In this document: positions 1 to 5,704 of the stretch, piece by piece
Position numbering within the stretch: position 1 is the first letter of the stretch
Layout: each line of letters starts with the position of its first letter
NCBI GenBank assembly: GCA_000716465.1
Contig: JNWL01000080.1
Location: 1 to 14,112, forward strand
Reading direction: 5' to 3'
Origin: Streptomyces bikiniensis
GTDB lineage: Bacteria > Actinomycetota > Actinomycetes > Streptomycetales > Streptomycetaceae
Length of the DNA stretch: 14,112 nt
The notes under the pieces: generated by a model
The model's database searches: none
Seen by the model: the letters and a program-made list of their open reading frames with translations, nothing else
What the model was told of the DNA's origin: nothing
Made by a program: the position numbers and the translations under genes

Positions 1-485
1 GGCGGGGCCGGGGCGGCGGTCGGGAGTGGGGCGGGGTCGGGGCCGGGCGTCGGGGCGGCCGGCGCGGATTCCGCGAAGGGCCCGGCGGTCTTCGGCGCGG
101 TGGCTCCGGGCTCCGCGTGACGGGCGGCCGGCGGGGCGGGCCGGGGCGGGGACGTCACGGTCGGCTCGTACGCCGGCACGGACGAAGGCGGCGCCGGGGG
201 CTGCGAGGCGGGCGGGGCCGGGACGGACGGCCGCGGTGCGGGCGGAGGCGCGGACGGTGCCGGTGCCGGGGGGCGGCACGCCGGCGGGGGCGCGGTCGCG
301 GGCCGGGGCGCGTCCGGTCGGGGTTCCGAACGGTCGTGGCCCATGTCGATCCACACGTCCGGGGCGCACACCACCAGGCGGTCACCGGTCGGAGTGTGGT
401 CCATGACGACCGCGGTGCCGCCGTGCTGGGGCAGGGGGCACAGGGCCGCCGCGGCTCCCAGACCGACGCTGATCCAGCTGCCCAC
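1..485 (-). CDS. Hypothetical Pro/Ala-rich protein, C-terminus beyond window
   Basis: This is an open frame without stops from a GTG at 485 down to the left edge, giving 161 visible residues. The start is fixed by an in-frame TAG 18 nt upstream of the GTG and by an AAAGGA ribosome site 7 nt before it. The first 50 residues are ordinary (MGSWISVGLGAAAALCPLPQ, then a stretch with VVMDHTPTGDRLVVCAPDVW). From about residue 52 the chain becomes a low-complexity Pro/Ala/Ser linker with repeated PAP and PPA runs. The N-terminus is mildly hydrophobic but is not a convincing signal peptide. Such linkers usually tether a second domain, which would lie to the left of the window. I do not recognise the family. 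Because the codon use is extreme, the opposite strand is also open, but only this frame has a good ribosome site and a non-repetitive start. Confidence 0.55.
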   Translation of the reverse strand, partial: MGSWISVGLGAAAALCPLPQHGGTAVVMDHTPTGDRLVVCAPDVWIDMGHDRSEPRPDAPRPATAPPPACRPPAPAPSAPPPAPRPSVPAPPASQPPAPPSSVPAYEPTVTSPPRPAPPAARHAEPGATAPKTAGPFAESAPAAPTPGPDPAPLPTAAPAP

Positions 486-766
486 CGAACCGTCCTTTCC
501 CCGCTACGACCTGTTTCCGTGCGCCCCGGCCCGTCCGGGGGGGGCGGAGGCGCCGCCGCCGGGAGGGGGCGACACAGCGGGTAACGATCATGGACGGGTC
601 AGGTCACGGGGCGTGCGCCCCGGAGGAGGCTTCGGGCGCGGCCTTTCACCGGGGTGGAGGAATCATCCGGGCATCCGATCCGCGGCCCGCCGTTCCCCCG
701 GCCGTGGTTCCGGCGGCCGTGGTTCCTCCGGCCGTGGTTCCGGCGGGCCGGAGGTGATCGGGTCCT
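486..766. other. Intergenic spacer left of the universal stress gene
   Basis: No supported gene lies here; the ORFs that cross it are arginine/proline/glycine-rich shadow frames. It holds the 5' region of the leftmost gene (its ribosome site is next to 485), the three 15-bp repeats at 700-744, and the region after the universal stress protein stop. I saw no clear terminator with a long stem and no convincing -10/-35 pair. Confidence 0.5.
700..744. repeat. Three tandem 15-bp repeats
   Basis: Three head-to-tail copies of GGCCGTGGTTCC followed by GGC, TCC and GGC lie at 700-714, 715-729 and 730-744. Copies 1 and 3 are identical. Copies 1 and 3 each contain the short inverted repeat GCCG...CGGC, so a transcript could form small hairpins. 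The array lies 23 nt beyond the stop codon of the universal stress protein gene, within its 3' flank. Confidence 0.8.
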
Positions 767-1579
767 TCACGCCGTCCTGCGGACGGTGACGACGGGGCAG
801 TGCGCGTACGTCATCACGGCCTGGCTGACCGAGCCCAGGAGCAGTCCGGCGATGCCGCTGCGGCCGCGGGCGCCGACGACCAGCAGTTGGGCCGTCCTGC
901 TCGCCTCGATCAGGGCCTCGTGGGCCTTGCCTTCCACCAGGTCGCGTCGGACGGTGACGTCCGGGTGGGTGTCCGCGCGGCCGGTGACCGCCCGGGCCAG
1001 CGCCTGCTCCTCGGACTCGGGGGTCGTGCCGGGCGGGGCCTTGTCGGGCTGCCACGCGTGCACCGCCACGAGCCCGGCCCGGCGCCGCGCGGCCTCGGCG
1101 AACGCGACGTCGACGGCCTCTTCGGCGTCCGGGGAGCCGTCGACGCCCAGGACGACGGGTTCCGCGCCGGCGGATTCCCCGTGCTCTTCGCGGACGGTCA
1201 TCACGGGGCAGTGGCTGCGGGCGGCCAGGGAAATGGGGGTGGAACCCAGCAACAGGCCCGTGATGCCCCCCATTCCCCTGGAGCCGACGACGATCAGGTC
1301 CGCGGCCCGCGACTCGGCCTCCAGCACGTGCACCACGTCGCCGGTCACCACGGCCTTGGTCACCACGAGCTCGGGCTCGACGCCGAGGGCGTGGACCGCC
1401 GCCTCCTGGACCAGGGTGGCGGAGGCCGGGTCCGGCACCACGTACCTGGGTTTGATCGGCACCTCGACGTGGACCACGCGCAGTCTCGCGCCGCGCCGCG
1501 CCGCCGCCGTGGCGGCGGCCGCCACGGCGGTGAGGCTCATGTCCGAGCCGTCCACCCCGACCACGACGAGATTGCTCAT
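767..1579 (-). CDS. Tandem-domain universal stress protein (UspA family)
   Basis: This 270-aa cytoplasmic protein is made of two Usp domains, a common actinobacterial arrangement. Domain 1 spans roughly residues 1-131 (start VVVGVDGSDMS) and domain 2 roughly 141-270 (VVLGVDGSPDA). Each domain ends with the nucleotide-binding motif G-x2-G-x9-G-S: G99/G102/G112-S113 and G236/G239/G249-S250, each followed by HCPV. ATP binding is therefore likely for both domains. The family acts in stress and dormancy responses, often by sensing ATP; the specific partner is unknown. I chose the ATG at 1579 because GGAG lies 9 nt upstream. An in-frame GTG at 1594 has no ribosome site. The gene is on the same strand as the ABC-F gene, with a 98-nt gap that shows nothing distinctive. 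Confidence 0.93.
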   Translation of the reverse strand: MSNLVVVGVDGSDMSLTAVAAAATAAARRGARLRVVHVEVPIKPRYVVPDPASATLVQEAAVHALGVEPELVVTKAVVTGDVVHVLEAESRAADLIVVGSRGMGGITGLLLGSTPISLAARSHCPVMTVREEHGESAGAEPVVLGVDGSPDAEEAVDVAFAEAARRRAGLVAVHAWQPDKAPPGTTPESEEQALARAVTGRADTHPDVTVRRDLVEGKAHEALIEASRTAQLLVVGARGRSGIAGLLLGSVSQAVMTYAHCPVVTVRRTA

Positions 1580-1677
1580 AGCTGGCTGCTCCACTTCAAG
1601 CGCGGGTTCCCAGCCTCACCCCGTCGGCATGCCGCTGCAATTCCTGCGCCTCCGGGGGAAGGCCGGGGTCGGCGGGG

Positions 1678-3339
1678 TCAGACCCTGCGGCCCGCGCGCA
1701 GCTCCAGCCGCTCCCCTTCGAAGCGGGCGCGGAAGTCCCGGTCGTGCGAGACCGCGACCACCGCCCCCGGGTAGGCCGCGAGCGCGGCCTGGAGGTCCTC
1801 GACCAGGTCGAGGGCGATGTGGTTGGTCGGCTCGTCGAGGACGAGGAGGTCGGCGGGCCGGGTCACCAGGGTCGCGATCTGCAACCGGCGCCGCTGCCCC
1901 GCGGACAGGTCGGCGACCGGAACGTGCAGGTCCTCCTCGCGGAACAGCCCCAGGGACAGGAGCGGTTCGGCGTGCTCGTCCGGCGGTCCGGGCCGTCCGG
2001 CGGCGAACGCGGCGAGCAACGGGAGCCGGGTGGAGCGTACGGGCAGCTCCTGTGCGAGGTGGCCGATCCGGGCGGGACGGCGCACCGTGCCCGCGTCCGG
2101 CTCCAGGTCGCCCGCCAGGACGCGCAGCAGCGTCGTCTTGCCCGCGCCGTTCTCGCCCGTGACCAGGAGCCGCTGTCCGGGCGCGACCGTCAGGAGTCCG
2201 TCCAGGCGCAGCCGCTCCCCGACCCGTACGCCGTCGAGTGCGGCGAGGGGACCCTGCGCCGGGCCGTCCTCCGCCACCGACAGGGACGTCGCGAAGCGCA
2301 GCGGGGCCGGCGGTTTCGGCACGGGGTGGCGCCGCAGCCGGGCCAGGTGCTCCCGGACCGAGCGCACCTGGCCGCCGAGCTTGGCCTCGCTGGAGCGGCG
2401 GTGCTTCCCGAAGCCCTGTTTCGGGTCGCGGCCGGTGGTGGAGAGCCGCCTCGTCGCGGCGTCGAGCAGTTCCTCCGTACGGGCCACCTCCTCGGTCCAC
2501 TCCGCGTACCGCTGCTCCGCGCCGCGCCGGGCGGCGGCCTTGGCGGCGCGGTAGCCGGCCCAGCCGTCGCCGTACCGGCGGACGGTGCGCTCGTCGCGGT
2601 CGACCTCCAGGATCGTGGTGGCGACGCGTTCCAGGAAGCCGCGGTCGTGGGTGACCGCGACGACGGTGCCGCGGTGGGCGCGCAGCCGTTCCGCCAGCCA
2701 GTGCGCGGACGCGGCGTCGAGGTGGTTGGTCGGCTCGTCCAGGAGGAGCAGTTCGGGGGCCGCGGCCAGGACGCAGGCGAGCGCGAGGCGCGCCTGTTCG
2801 CCGCCGGAGAGGGAGCCGAGCGGGCGGTCGCGGGCGATCCGGCCGATGCCGAGGGCGTGCGTCGCGGCGTCCACCCGGGCGTCGGCCTCGTACCCGCCGC
2901 GTTCCTCGTAGGCGATCAACAGTTCGCCGTAGGCGGCGAGCTGCTCGTCCGACGCGTCGGCGAGGGTCTCCTCCGCCGCGCGGAGCCTCCGCTCCATGGC
3001 GCGCAGTTCGGCCAGGGCGTGGTCGACGGCGTCCTGCACGGTGCGGGACGCGTCGAGGTCGAGGGTCTGGGCGAGGTGGCCGACGCCGCCGGGGAAGACG
3101 GCGGTGACCTCCCCGGAGTCCGGCGTCTCGGCGGCGGCGAGCAGTCGCAGCAGGGTGGACTTGCCGGAGCCGTTCTCGCCGACGACGGCGGCCCTCTCGC
3201 CCGGTCGGACGGTGAGGGACACCTGGTCGAGGACGGTCCGGGCGCCGTAGGACTTGGTGACGTTCCGGAGGGACAGCTGCGCCGCGGCGGGTGCGGCGGG
3301 GGTGGAGGTGGGCAGGACGGTGCGGGCGCGGTCGAGCAT
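1678..3339 (-). CDS. ABC-F ATPase, ribosomal-protection (antibiotic resistance) type
   Basis: This 553-aa soluble protein has two ABC ATPase domains and no membrane segments, which defines ABC-F. Domain 1 has Walker A GENGSGKST (54-62), signature LSGGEQ (177-182) and Walker B LLLLDEPTNHLD (197-208). Domain 2 has Walker A GENGAGKTT (395-403), signature LSAGQ (478-482) and LLVLDEPTNH (498-507). The Arg/Glu-rich linker between them (about 245-370) is the part that reaches toward the peptidyl-transferase centre in resistance proteins. The overall look resembles Streptomyces OleB/TlrC/LmrC-type proteins, which dislodge macrolides, lincosamides or related drugs. The start ATG at 3339 has GGGGAAA 6 nt upstream. 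A short leader ORF and alternative hairpins precede the gene, which fits drug-inducible expression. A housekeeping translation-factor role cannot be excluded, and the drug specificity is unknown. Confidence 0.92.
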   Translation of the reverse strand: MLDRARTVLPTSTPAAPAAAQLSLRNVTKSYGARTVLDQVSLTVRPGERAAVVGENGSGKSTLLRLLAAAETPDSGEVTAVFPGGVGHLAQTLDLDASRTVQDAVDHALAELRAMERRLRAAEETLADASDEQLAAYGELLIAYEERGGYEADARVDAATHALGIGRIARDRPLGSLSGGEQARLALACVLAAAPELLLLDEPTNHLDAASAHWLAERLRAHRGTVVAVTHDRGFLERVATTILEVDRDERTVRRYGDGWAGYRAAKAAARRGAEQRYAEWTEEVARTEELLDAATRRLSTTGRDPKQGFGKHRRSSEAKLGGQVRSVREHLARLRRHPVPKPPAPLRFATSLSVAEDGPAQGPLAALDGVRVGERLRLDGLLTVAPGQRLLVTGENGAGKTTLLRVLAGDLEPDAGTVRRPARIGHLAQELPVRSTRLPLLAAFAAGRPGPPDEHAEPLLSLGLFREEDLHVPVADLSAGQRRRLQIATLVTRPADLLVLDEPTNHIALDLVEDLQAALAAYPGAVVAVSHDRDFRARFEGERLELRAGRRV

Positions 3340-3344
3340 GGGCT

Positions 3345-3405
3345 TTCCCCGGGCGTACGAAGGGTCTACGGGCGGTGGAGACGGCGGCGTCGGCCGTGCC
3401 CGGAC
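3345..3405 (-). promoter_or_regulatory. Putative attenuator: competing hairpins before the ABC-F start
   Basis: Directly after the leader stop codon the transcript contains CCGGGC (plus-strand 3398-3403). This can pair with GCCCGG (3349-3354), which overlaps the GGGG ribosome site of the ABC-F gene. Alternatively, its CGGGC part can pair with an upstream GCCCG copy (3369-3373). The two pairings exclude each other, one hiding and the other leaving free the ribosome site. A small GACG/CGTC hairpin lies between. There is no U-tract, so if this works it is more likely translational than terminator-type attenuation. Confidence 0.4.
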
Positions 3406-3429
3406 TCAGACGAAGAAGAGGAAAGCCAT
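3406..3429 (-). CDS. Short leader peptide MAFLFFV upstream of ABC-F gene
   Basis: This 8-codon ORF (ATG GCT TTC CTC TTC TTC GTC TGA) encodes a hydrophobic, Phe-rich heptapeptide and ends 66 nt before the ABC-F start codon. GAGGG lies immediately upstream, closer to the ATG than ideal. Short uORFs ahead of ABC-F, erm and other ribosome-targeting resistance genes are a known device: a drug-stalled ribosome on the leader alters RNA folding and switches on the resistance gene. The following region contains alternative hairpins consistent with that. The ORF is tiny, so chance occurrence cannot be excluded. Confidence 0.45.
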   Translation of the reverse strand: MAFLFFV

Positions 3430-3484
3430 GCCCTCACCGTAACAAGACGCGCCGTCTCGCCTCCAGTCGTTTGTTGCGTACGCC

Positions 3485-3512
3485 CGGGGCCCGGAGTCCG
3501 GGCGGGGCCGGG
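3485..3512 (-). terminator. Hairpin after the secreted hydrolase gene
   Basis: The palindrome GCCCGGAGTCCGGGC (3489-3503) sits just beyond the hydrolase stop codon. A flanking CCCGG/CCGGG pair could extend it across a small internal loop. There is no T-run, as is usual for Streptomyces terminators. It would separate the hydrolase transcript from the ABC-F leader transcript. Confidence 0.5.
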
Positions 3513-3514
3513 TC

Positions 3515-4759
3515 TCAGCGGCGCAGCAGGGCGCAGACGAAGTCCTCCTGGACGGCGCGGACCTCGGCCAGCAGTTCCGGCTTGAGGGTCTTGCTGGTCT
3601 GGGTGTTGATCGAGAACGTCAGGGAGCGCTTCCCGTCCGCCGTGGCGGCGGCCAGCTGGGTGTAGCCGGGGAAGTTGCCGGTGTGGCCGTAGACCGTGCC
3701 GCACCGGGTCTCGTACCGGAAGATCGCCAGTCCGCCCGCGTTGGTCCCGGGTCCGGCGGGCTCCGAGGCGGCGCCGGGGATGAAGCGGCGCTGCTGCTTC
3801 CTGACCTCCTCGGAGAGGTAGCCGCGGCCGCCCGCCCAGGCCCGGACGAAGGCGTTCAGGTCCTCGGGCGTGGCCACGATGCCGCCGGAGGCCCATACCC
3901 CGGAGGCGCTGAGGGCCTCGCTGATGTCCTCGGGCGGGGCGGGCGGCGTGACGTCGTAGCCGTGCAGGTAGGGCCTCGGCATCCGGTAGCCCTGCGGGAG
4001 GACGGTCCGCCGCAGGTCGAGCGGCCGGTACACGAGCTGTTCGAGCAGGCGCTCGTACGGCCGGCCGGTCACCGCCTCCGCCATCAGGGCGACGGCGATG
4101 TTGTCGGAGTTCGAGTACGCGTACCGCGATCCCGGCGGGAAGAGCAGATTCCGGTCGGCGACGAAGTCGAGCAGTGCGCGCGAGTCGAAGCGGTGGCGCG
4201 GGTCCGCGAGCAGGATCTCCAGGAACGAGGGGGCGGTCGAGAAGTCGGGCAGTCCGCTGGTGTGGCTGAGGAGCTGTCGGAGGGTCACCTTGTGCCAGGC
4301 CTTCGGCAGGGCGGGGAGGCGGTGGCCGATCGTGTCGTCCAGGCCGAGGCGGTGCCGGTCGACCAGGCGCAGGGCGACCGCCCCGCTGTACGCCTTGGAG
4401 ACGCTCGCGAGGCGCATGTACGCGTCCGCCCGGGGCGGTCTGCCGGTCCCGGTGTCGGCCACGCCCGCCCGGTGGACCGTCGTCCGGTCGCCCACCTGCA
4501 TCAGGGCGATCGCGCCGGGCGGTCCGCCGGCCGTCCGGACGAGGTCGTCCAGCCTCTTCTGCAGGGCCTTGTCCGGGACGGGGGACGGGGACGGCGGAGA
4601 GGACGGGGAGAGGGGCGGTGACGAGGGCGCTCCGGTCGCCTGCGCGGGCCCGCCGACGCCCCCCAGCACGAGGGCGCCGGAGAGGGCGCCCGCGAGGGCG
4701 GCGGCGGACAGGCGCAGACGTGCGCGCGGGCGGAAGCGGACTCCGGGGCGTGCCGACAC
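3515..4759 (-). CDS. Secreted serine hydrolase, class C beta-lactamase / D,D-peptidase fold (family S12)
   Basis: This 414-aa protein has the three active-site motifs of the penicillin-recognising serine hydrolases: SVSK at 119-122 (Ser119 nucleophile, Lys122 base), YSN at 215-217 and HTG at 359-361. LLSHTSGLPD near residue 164 is also typical. The N-terminus has an Arg-rich start, a hydrophobic segment (about 19-37) and an AQA-type cleavage site, so it is exported by Sec. A Pro/Ser-rich linker (about 43-62) follows. The family covers D,D-carboxypeptidases, D-aminopeptidases, esterases and class C beta-lactamases. HTG rather than KTG makes carboxypeptidase/esterase activity as likely as beta-lactam hydrolysis. 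The GTG start at 4759 is supported by AAGGAG 5 nt upstream. Two copies of a 14-bp direct repeat lie 45-84 nt before the start. Confidence 0.9.
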   Translation of the reverse strand: MSARPGVRFRPRARLRLSAAALAGALSGALVLGGVGGPAQATGAPSSPPLSPSSPPSPSPVPDKALQKRLDDLVRTAGGPPGAIALMQVGDRTTVHRAGVADTGTGRPPRADAYMRLASVSKAYSGAVALRLVDRHRLGLDDTIGHRLPALPKAWHKVTLRQLLSHTSGLPDFSTAPSFLEILLADPRHRFDSRALLDFVADRNLLFPPGSRYAYSNSDNIAVALMAEAVTGRPYERLLEQLVYRPLDLRRTVLPQGYRMPRPYLHGYDVTPPAPPEDISEALSASGVWASGGIVATPEDLNAFVRAWAGGRGYLSEEVRKQQRRFIPGAASEPAGPGTNAGGLAIFRYETRCGTVYGHTGNFPGYTQLAAATADGKRSLTFSINTQTSKTLKPELLAEVRAVQEDFVCALLRR

Positions 4760-4803
4760 GGGGGCTCCTTCTGGGTGCGGTGGCGGGCGGGCGAGGCCCG
4801 ACA

Positions 4804-4843
4804 GGGGATCCGGCGGATGGTCCGGTGGAGGGGATCCGGCGGA
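4804..4843. repeat. 14-bp direct repeat upstream of the secreted hydrolase
   Basis: GGGGATCCGGCGGA occurs at 4804-4817 and again, identical, at 4830-4843. The copies are 26 bp apart start to start, about two and a half helical turns. They lie upstream of the hydrolase start at 4759, where a promoter or operator would be expected. A pair of binding sites for a regulator is a reasonable guess, though nothing identifies the regulator. Confidence 0.6.
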
Positions 4844-4937
4844 CGAGGGTTCGCCTCAGCATCGGACGCCCCGCCGTCCCCCGCCTTTCCGCTGCTCCGT
4901 CCGGCCGAGATCCCCCACCCCGCCCCCGCCGTCACCG

Positions 4938-4950
4938 CCCCGCGTCGGGG
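4938..4950 (-). terminator. Short hairpin after the protease inhibitor gene
   Basis: CCCCG-CGT-CGGGG forms a 5-bp GC stem 8 nt beyond the inhibitor stop codon. It is weak alone, but position and composition fit a Streptomyces terminator. Confidence 0.3.
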
Positions 4951-4958
4951 GCCGCCGC

Positions 4959-5390
4959 TCAGAACGCGAAGGCCTCCCCGCCGTTCAGGGTGGTGCCCAT
5001 GACGCAGGCGTTGGAGAAGGTGTGCTGCCAGGAGGTGCGGGCGCCCTCCCAGACGCCGTCCAGGGTGACGGTGACGGGGTCGAAGTGCTGCGGGCAGGCC
5101 CGGTCGGGGTCCGGGGAGGCGAGGAGCCCGCCGAACCCGCCACCCGCGAACCCGGCCTTGAGTTCGGCGCAGGCGGCTTCCGGAGCGGGGTGCGTGCCGC
5201 CGGGGACGGGCGCACAGCTGAGCGTGGTGGCGCGCAGGACGGTGACCGGGCCGGAGGCGTCGCCCTTGCCGATCGAGAGGACGACGGCGGAAGGGGCGTA
5301 CAGGCTGGTGGATCCGGCTTCCGCGGTGCCGACGGCGCCGGTGAGGCAGAGAAGGGCGGCTGCGGAAACTGCGGCAGAACGACGAAGCAC
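4959..5390 (-). CDS. Subtilisin inhibitor-like secreted protease inhibitor (SSI family, I16)
   Basis: This 143-aa precursor has a Sec signal peptide (MLRRSAAVSAAALLCLTGAV, cleavage after about AEA at 23-25). The mature part is about 118 residues, the normal SSI size. Family hallmarks are SLYAPSAVVLSIGKG near the mature N-terminus, THPAP, DPVTVTLDGVWEG, and a final FAF. Four mature cysteines (59, 74, 99, 129) match the two SSI disulfides. SSI proteins are dimeric tight inhibitors of secreted serine proteases. The reactive-site segment CPQHFDP aligns with SSI CPMVYDP, so P1 is Gln101 rather than Met, Lys or Arg. I chose GTG 5390 because the signal peptide begins there and AAAGAG lies upstream; the open frame back to 5477 would place 29 charged residues before it. 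Candidate regulatory palindromes lie upstream. Confidence 0.93.
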   Translation of the reverse strand: MLRRSAAVSAAALLCLTGAVGTAEAGSTSLYAPSAVVLSIGKGDASGPVTVLRATTLSCAPVPGGTHPAPEAACAELKAGFAGGGFGGLLASPDPDRACPQHFDPVTVTLDGVWEGARTSWQHTFSNACVMGTTLNGGEAFAF

Positions 5391-5418
5391 GAGAAGATTC
5401 TCTTTCGAATCGATGGGA

Positions 5419-5451
5419 GTGGGCGGCTTTTCTCCTGCGATTCCCGCCCAC
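5419..5451 (-). promoter_or_regulatory. Inverted repeat with AdpA-like site upstream of the inhibitor gene
   Basis: GTGGGCGG (5419-5426) and CCGCCCAC (5444-5451) are perfect 8-bp arms separated by 17 nt. In the inhibitor transcript they could fold into a 5' UTR hairpin ending about 28 nt before the start codon. On the minus strand GGGCGGGAAT (5449 to 5440) matches 9 of 10 positions of the AdpA consensus TGGCSNGWWY. The SSI-type gene sgiA of S. griseus is known to be under AdpA control, so an AdpA site here is plausible but unproven. Confidence 0.35.
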
Positions 5452-5463
5452 CTTGCGCTTCGG

Positions 5464-5480
5464 AGTGTGTCTGACACGCT
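5464..5480. promoter_or_regulatory. 17-bp near-perfect palindrome (operator candidate)
   Basis: AGTGTGTCTGACACGCT is symmetric around 5472 with one mismatched pair; the core GTGTC-T-GACAC is perfect. It lies 74-90 bp upstream of the inhibitor start codon, in the expected promoter region. The form is typical of a TetR- or GntR-type operator. The cognate regulator is not in this window. Confidence 0.45.
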
Positions 5481-5578
5481 GGGCTACCGCACCTTCACGA
5501 CCGTTATTCGGACACGAGGGTGTGCTTATCGGTGTCCTCGGCGCGTCGAGGCTGCTCAGGAGCGGTGCGAGGGGCCCT

Positions 5579-5596
5579 CGGTACGGCCCCGTACCG
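5579..5596. repeat. 18-bp inverted repeat, hairpin or operator
   Basis: CGGTACGG-CC-CCGTACCG has perfect 8-bp arms around a 2-nt centre. It lies between the operon end and the inhibitor gene. It could be a distal terminator hairpin or a protein-binding palindrome; the tiny centre favours a DNA site over an RNA hairpin. Confidence 0.45.
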
Positions 5597-5651
5597 CGCC
5601 GCTCCCCTCCCCCACCGGCCGCCGACCTGCTCGAAGACGCGCGCGCTTTAC

Positions 5652-5679
5652 CGAACGGCCATTCAGTACGGCCGGTTCG
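5652..5679 (-). terminator. Probable terminator of the five-gene operon
   Basis: CGAACGGCC (5652-5660) and GGCCgGTTCG (5670-5679) pair over nine bases with one bulged G, around a 9-nt loop. The hairpin starts 26 nt after the last stop codon of the operon. No T-run follows. Confidence 0.45.
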
Positions 5680-5704
5680 TGACGCCTCGGCGCGGTGGCG
5701 GTGG

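Larger units (their letters stand above)
5391..5704. other. Intergenic region between the inhibitor gene and the operon end
   Basis: This stretch holds no gene. It contains the 5' region of the inhibitor gene (8-bp inverted repeat at 5419-5451 with an AdpA-like site, and a 17-bp palindrome at 5464-5480). Farther on are an 18-bp inverted repeat at 5579-5596 and a hairpin at 5652-5679 that probably ends the five-gene operon. A moderately AT-richer patch lies near 5500-5530; no -10/-35 pair was clear enough to call. Confidence 0.6.

Noticed and set aside
700..744. Possible CRISPR-like array
   Set aside because: The units are 15 bp with no spacers, so this is a simple tandem repeat.
1744..3585. 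Plus-strand open frame of 613 residues opposite the ABC-F gene
   Set aside because: Antisense shadow of a gene with complete Walker and signature motifs; no recognisable features.
3366..4862. Minus-strand open frame of 498 residues overlapping the secreted hydrolase
   Set aside because: Arg/Pro-rich frame-shifted shadow; the other frame has SxxK, YSN and HTG motifs and a signal peptide.
5391..5477. Upstream GTG start (5477) for the protease inhibitor
   Set aside because: It would put 29 polar residues before the signal peptide and the start lies inside a palindrome; GTG 5390 gives a normal SSI precursor.
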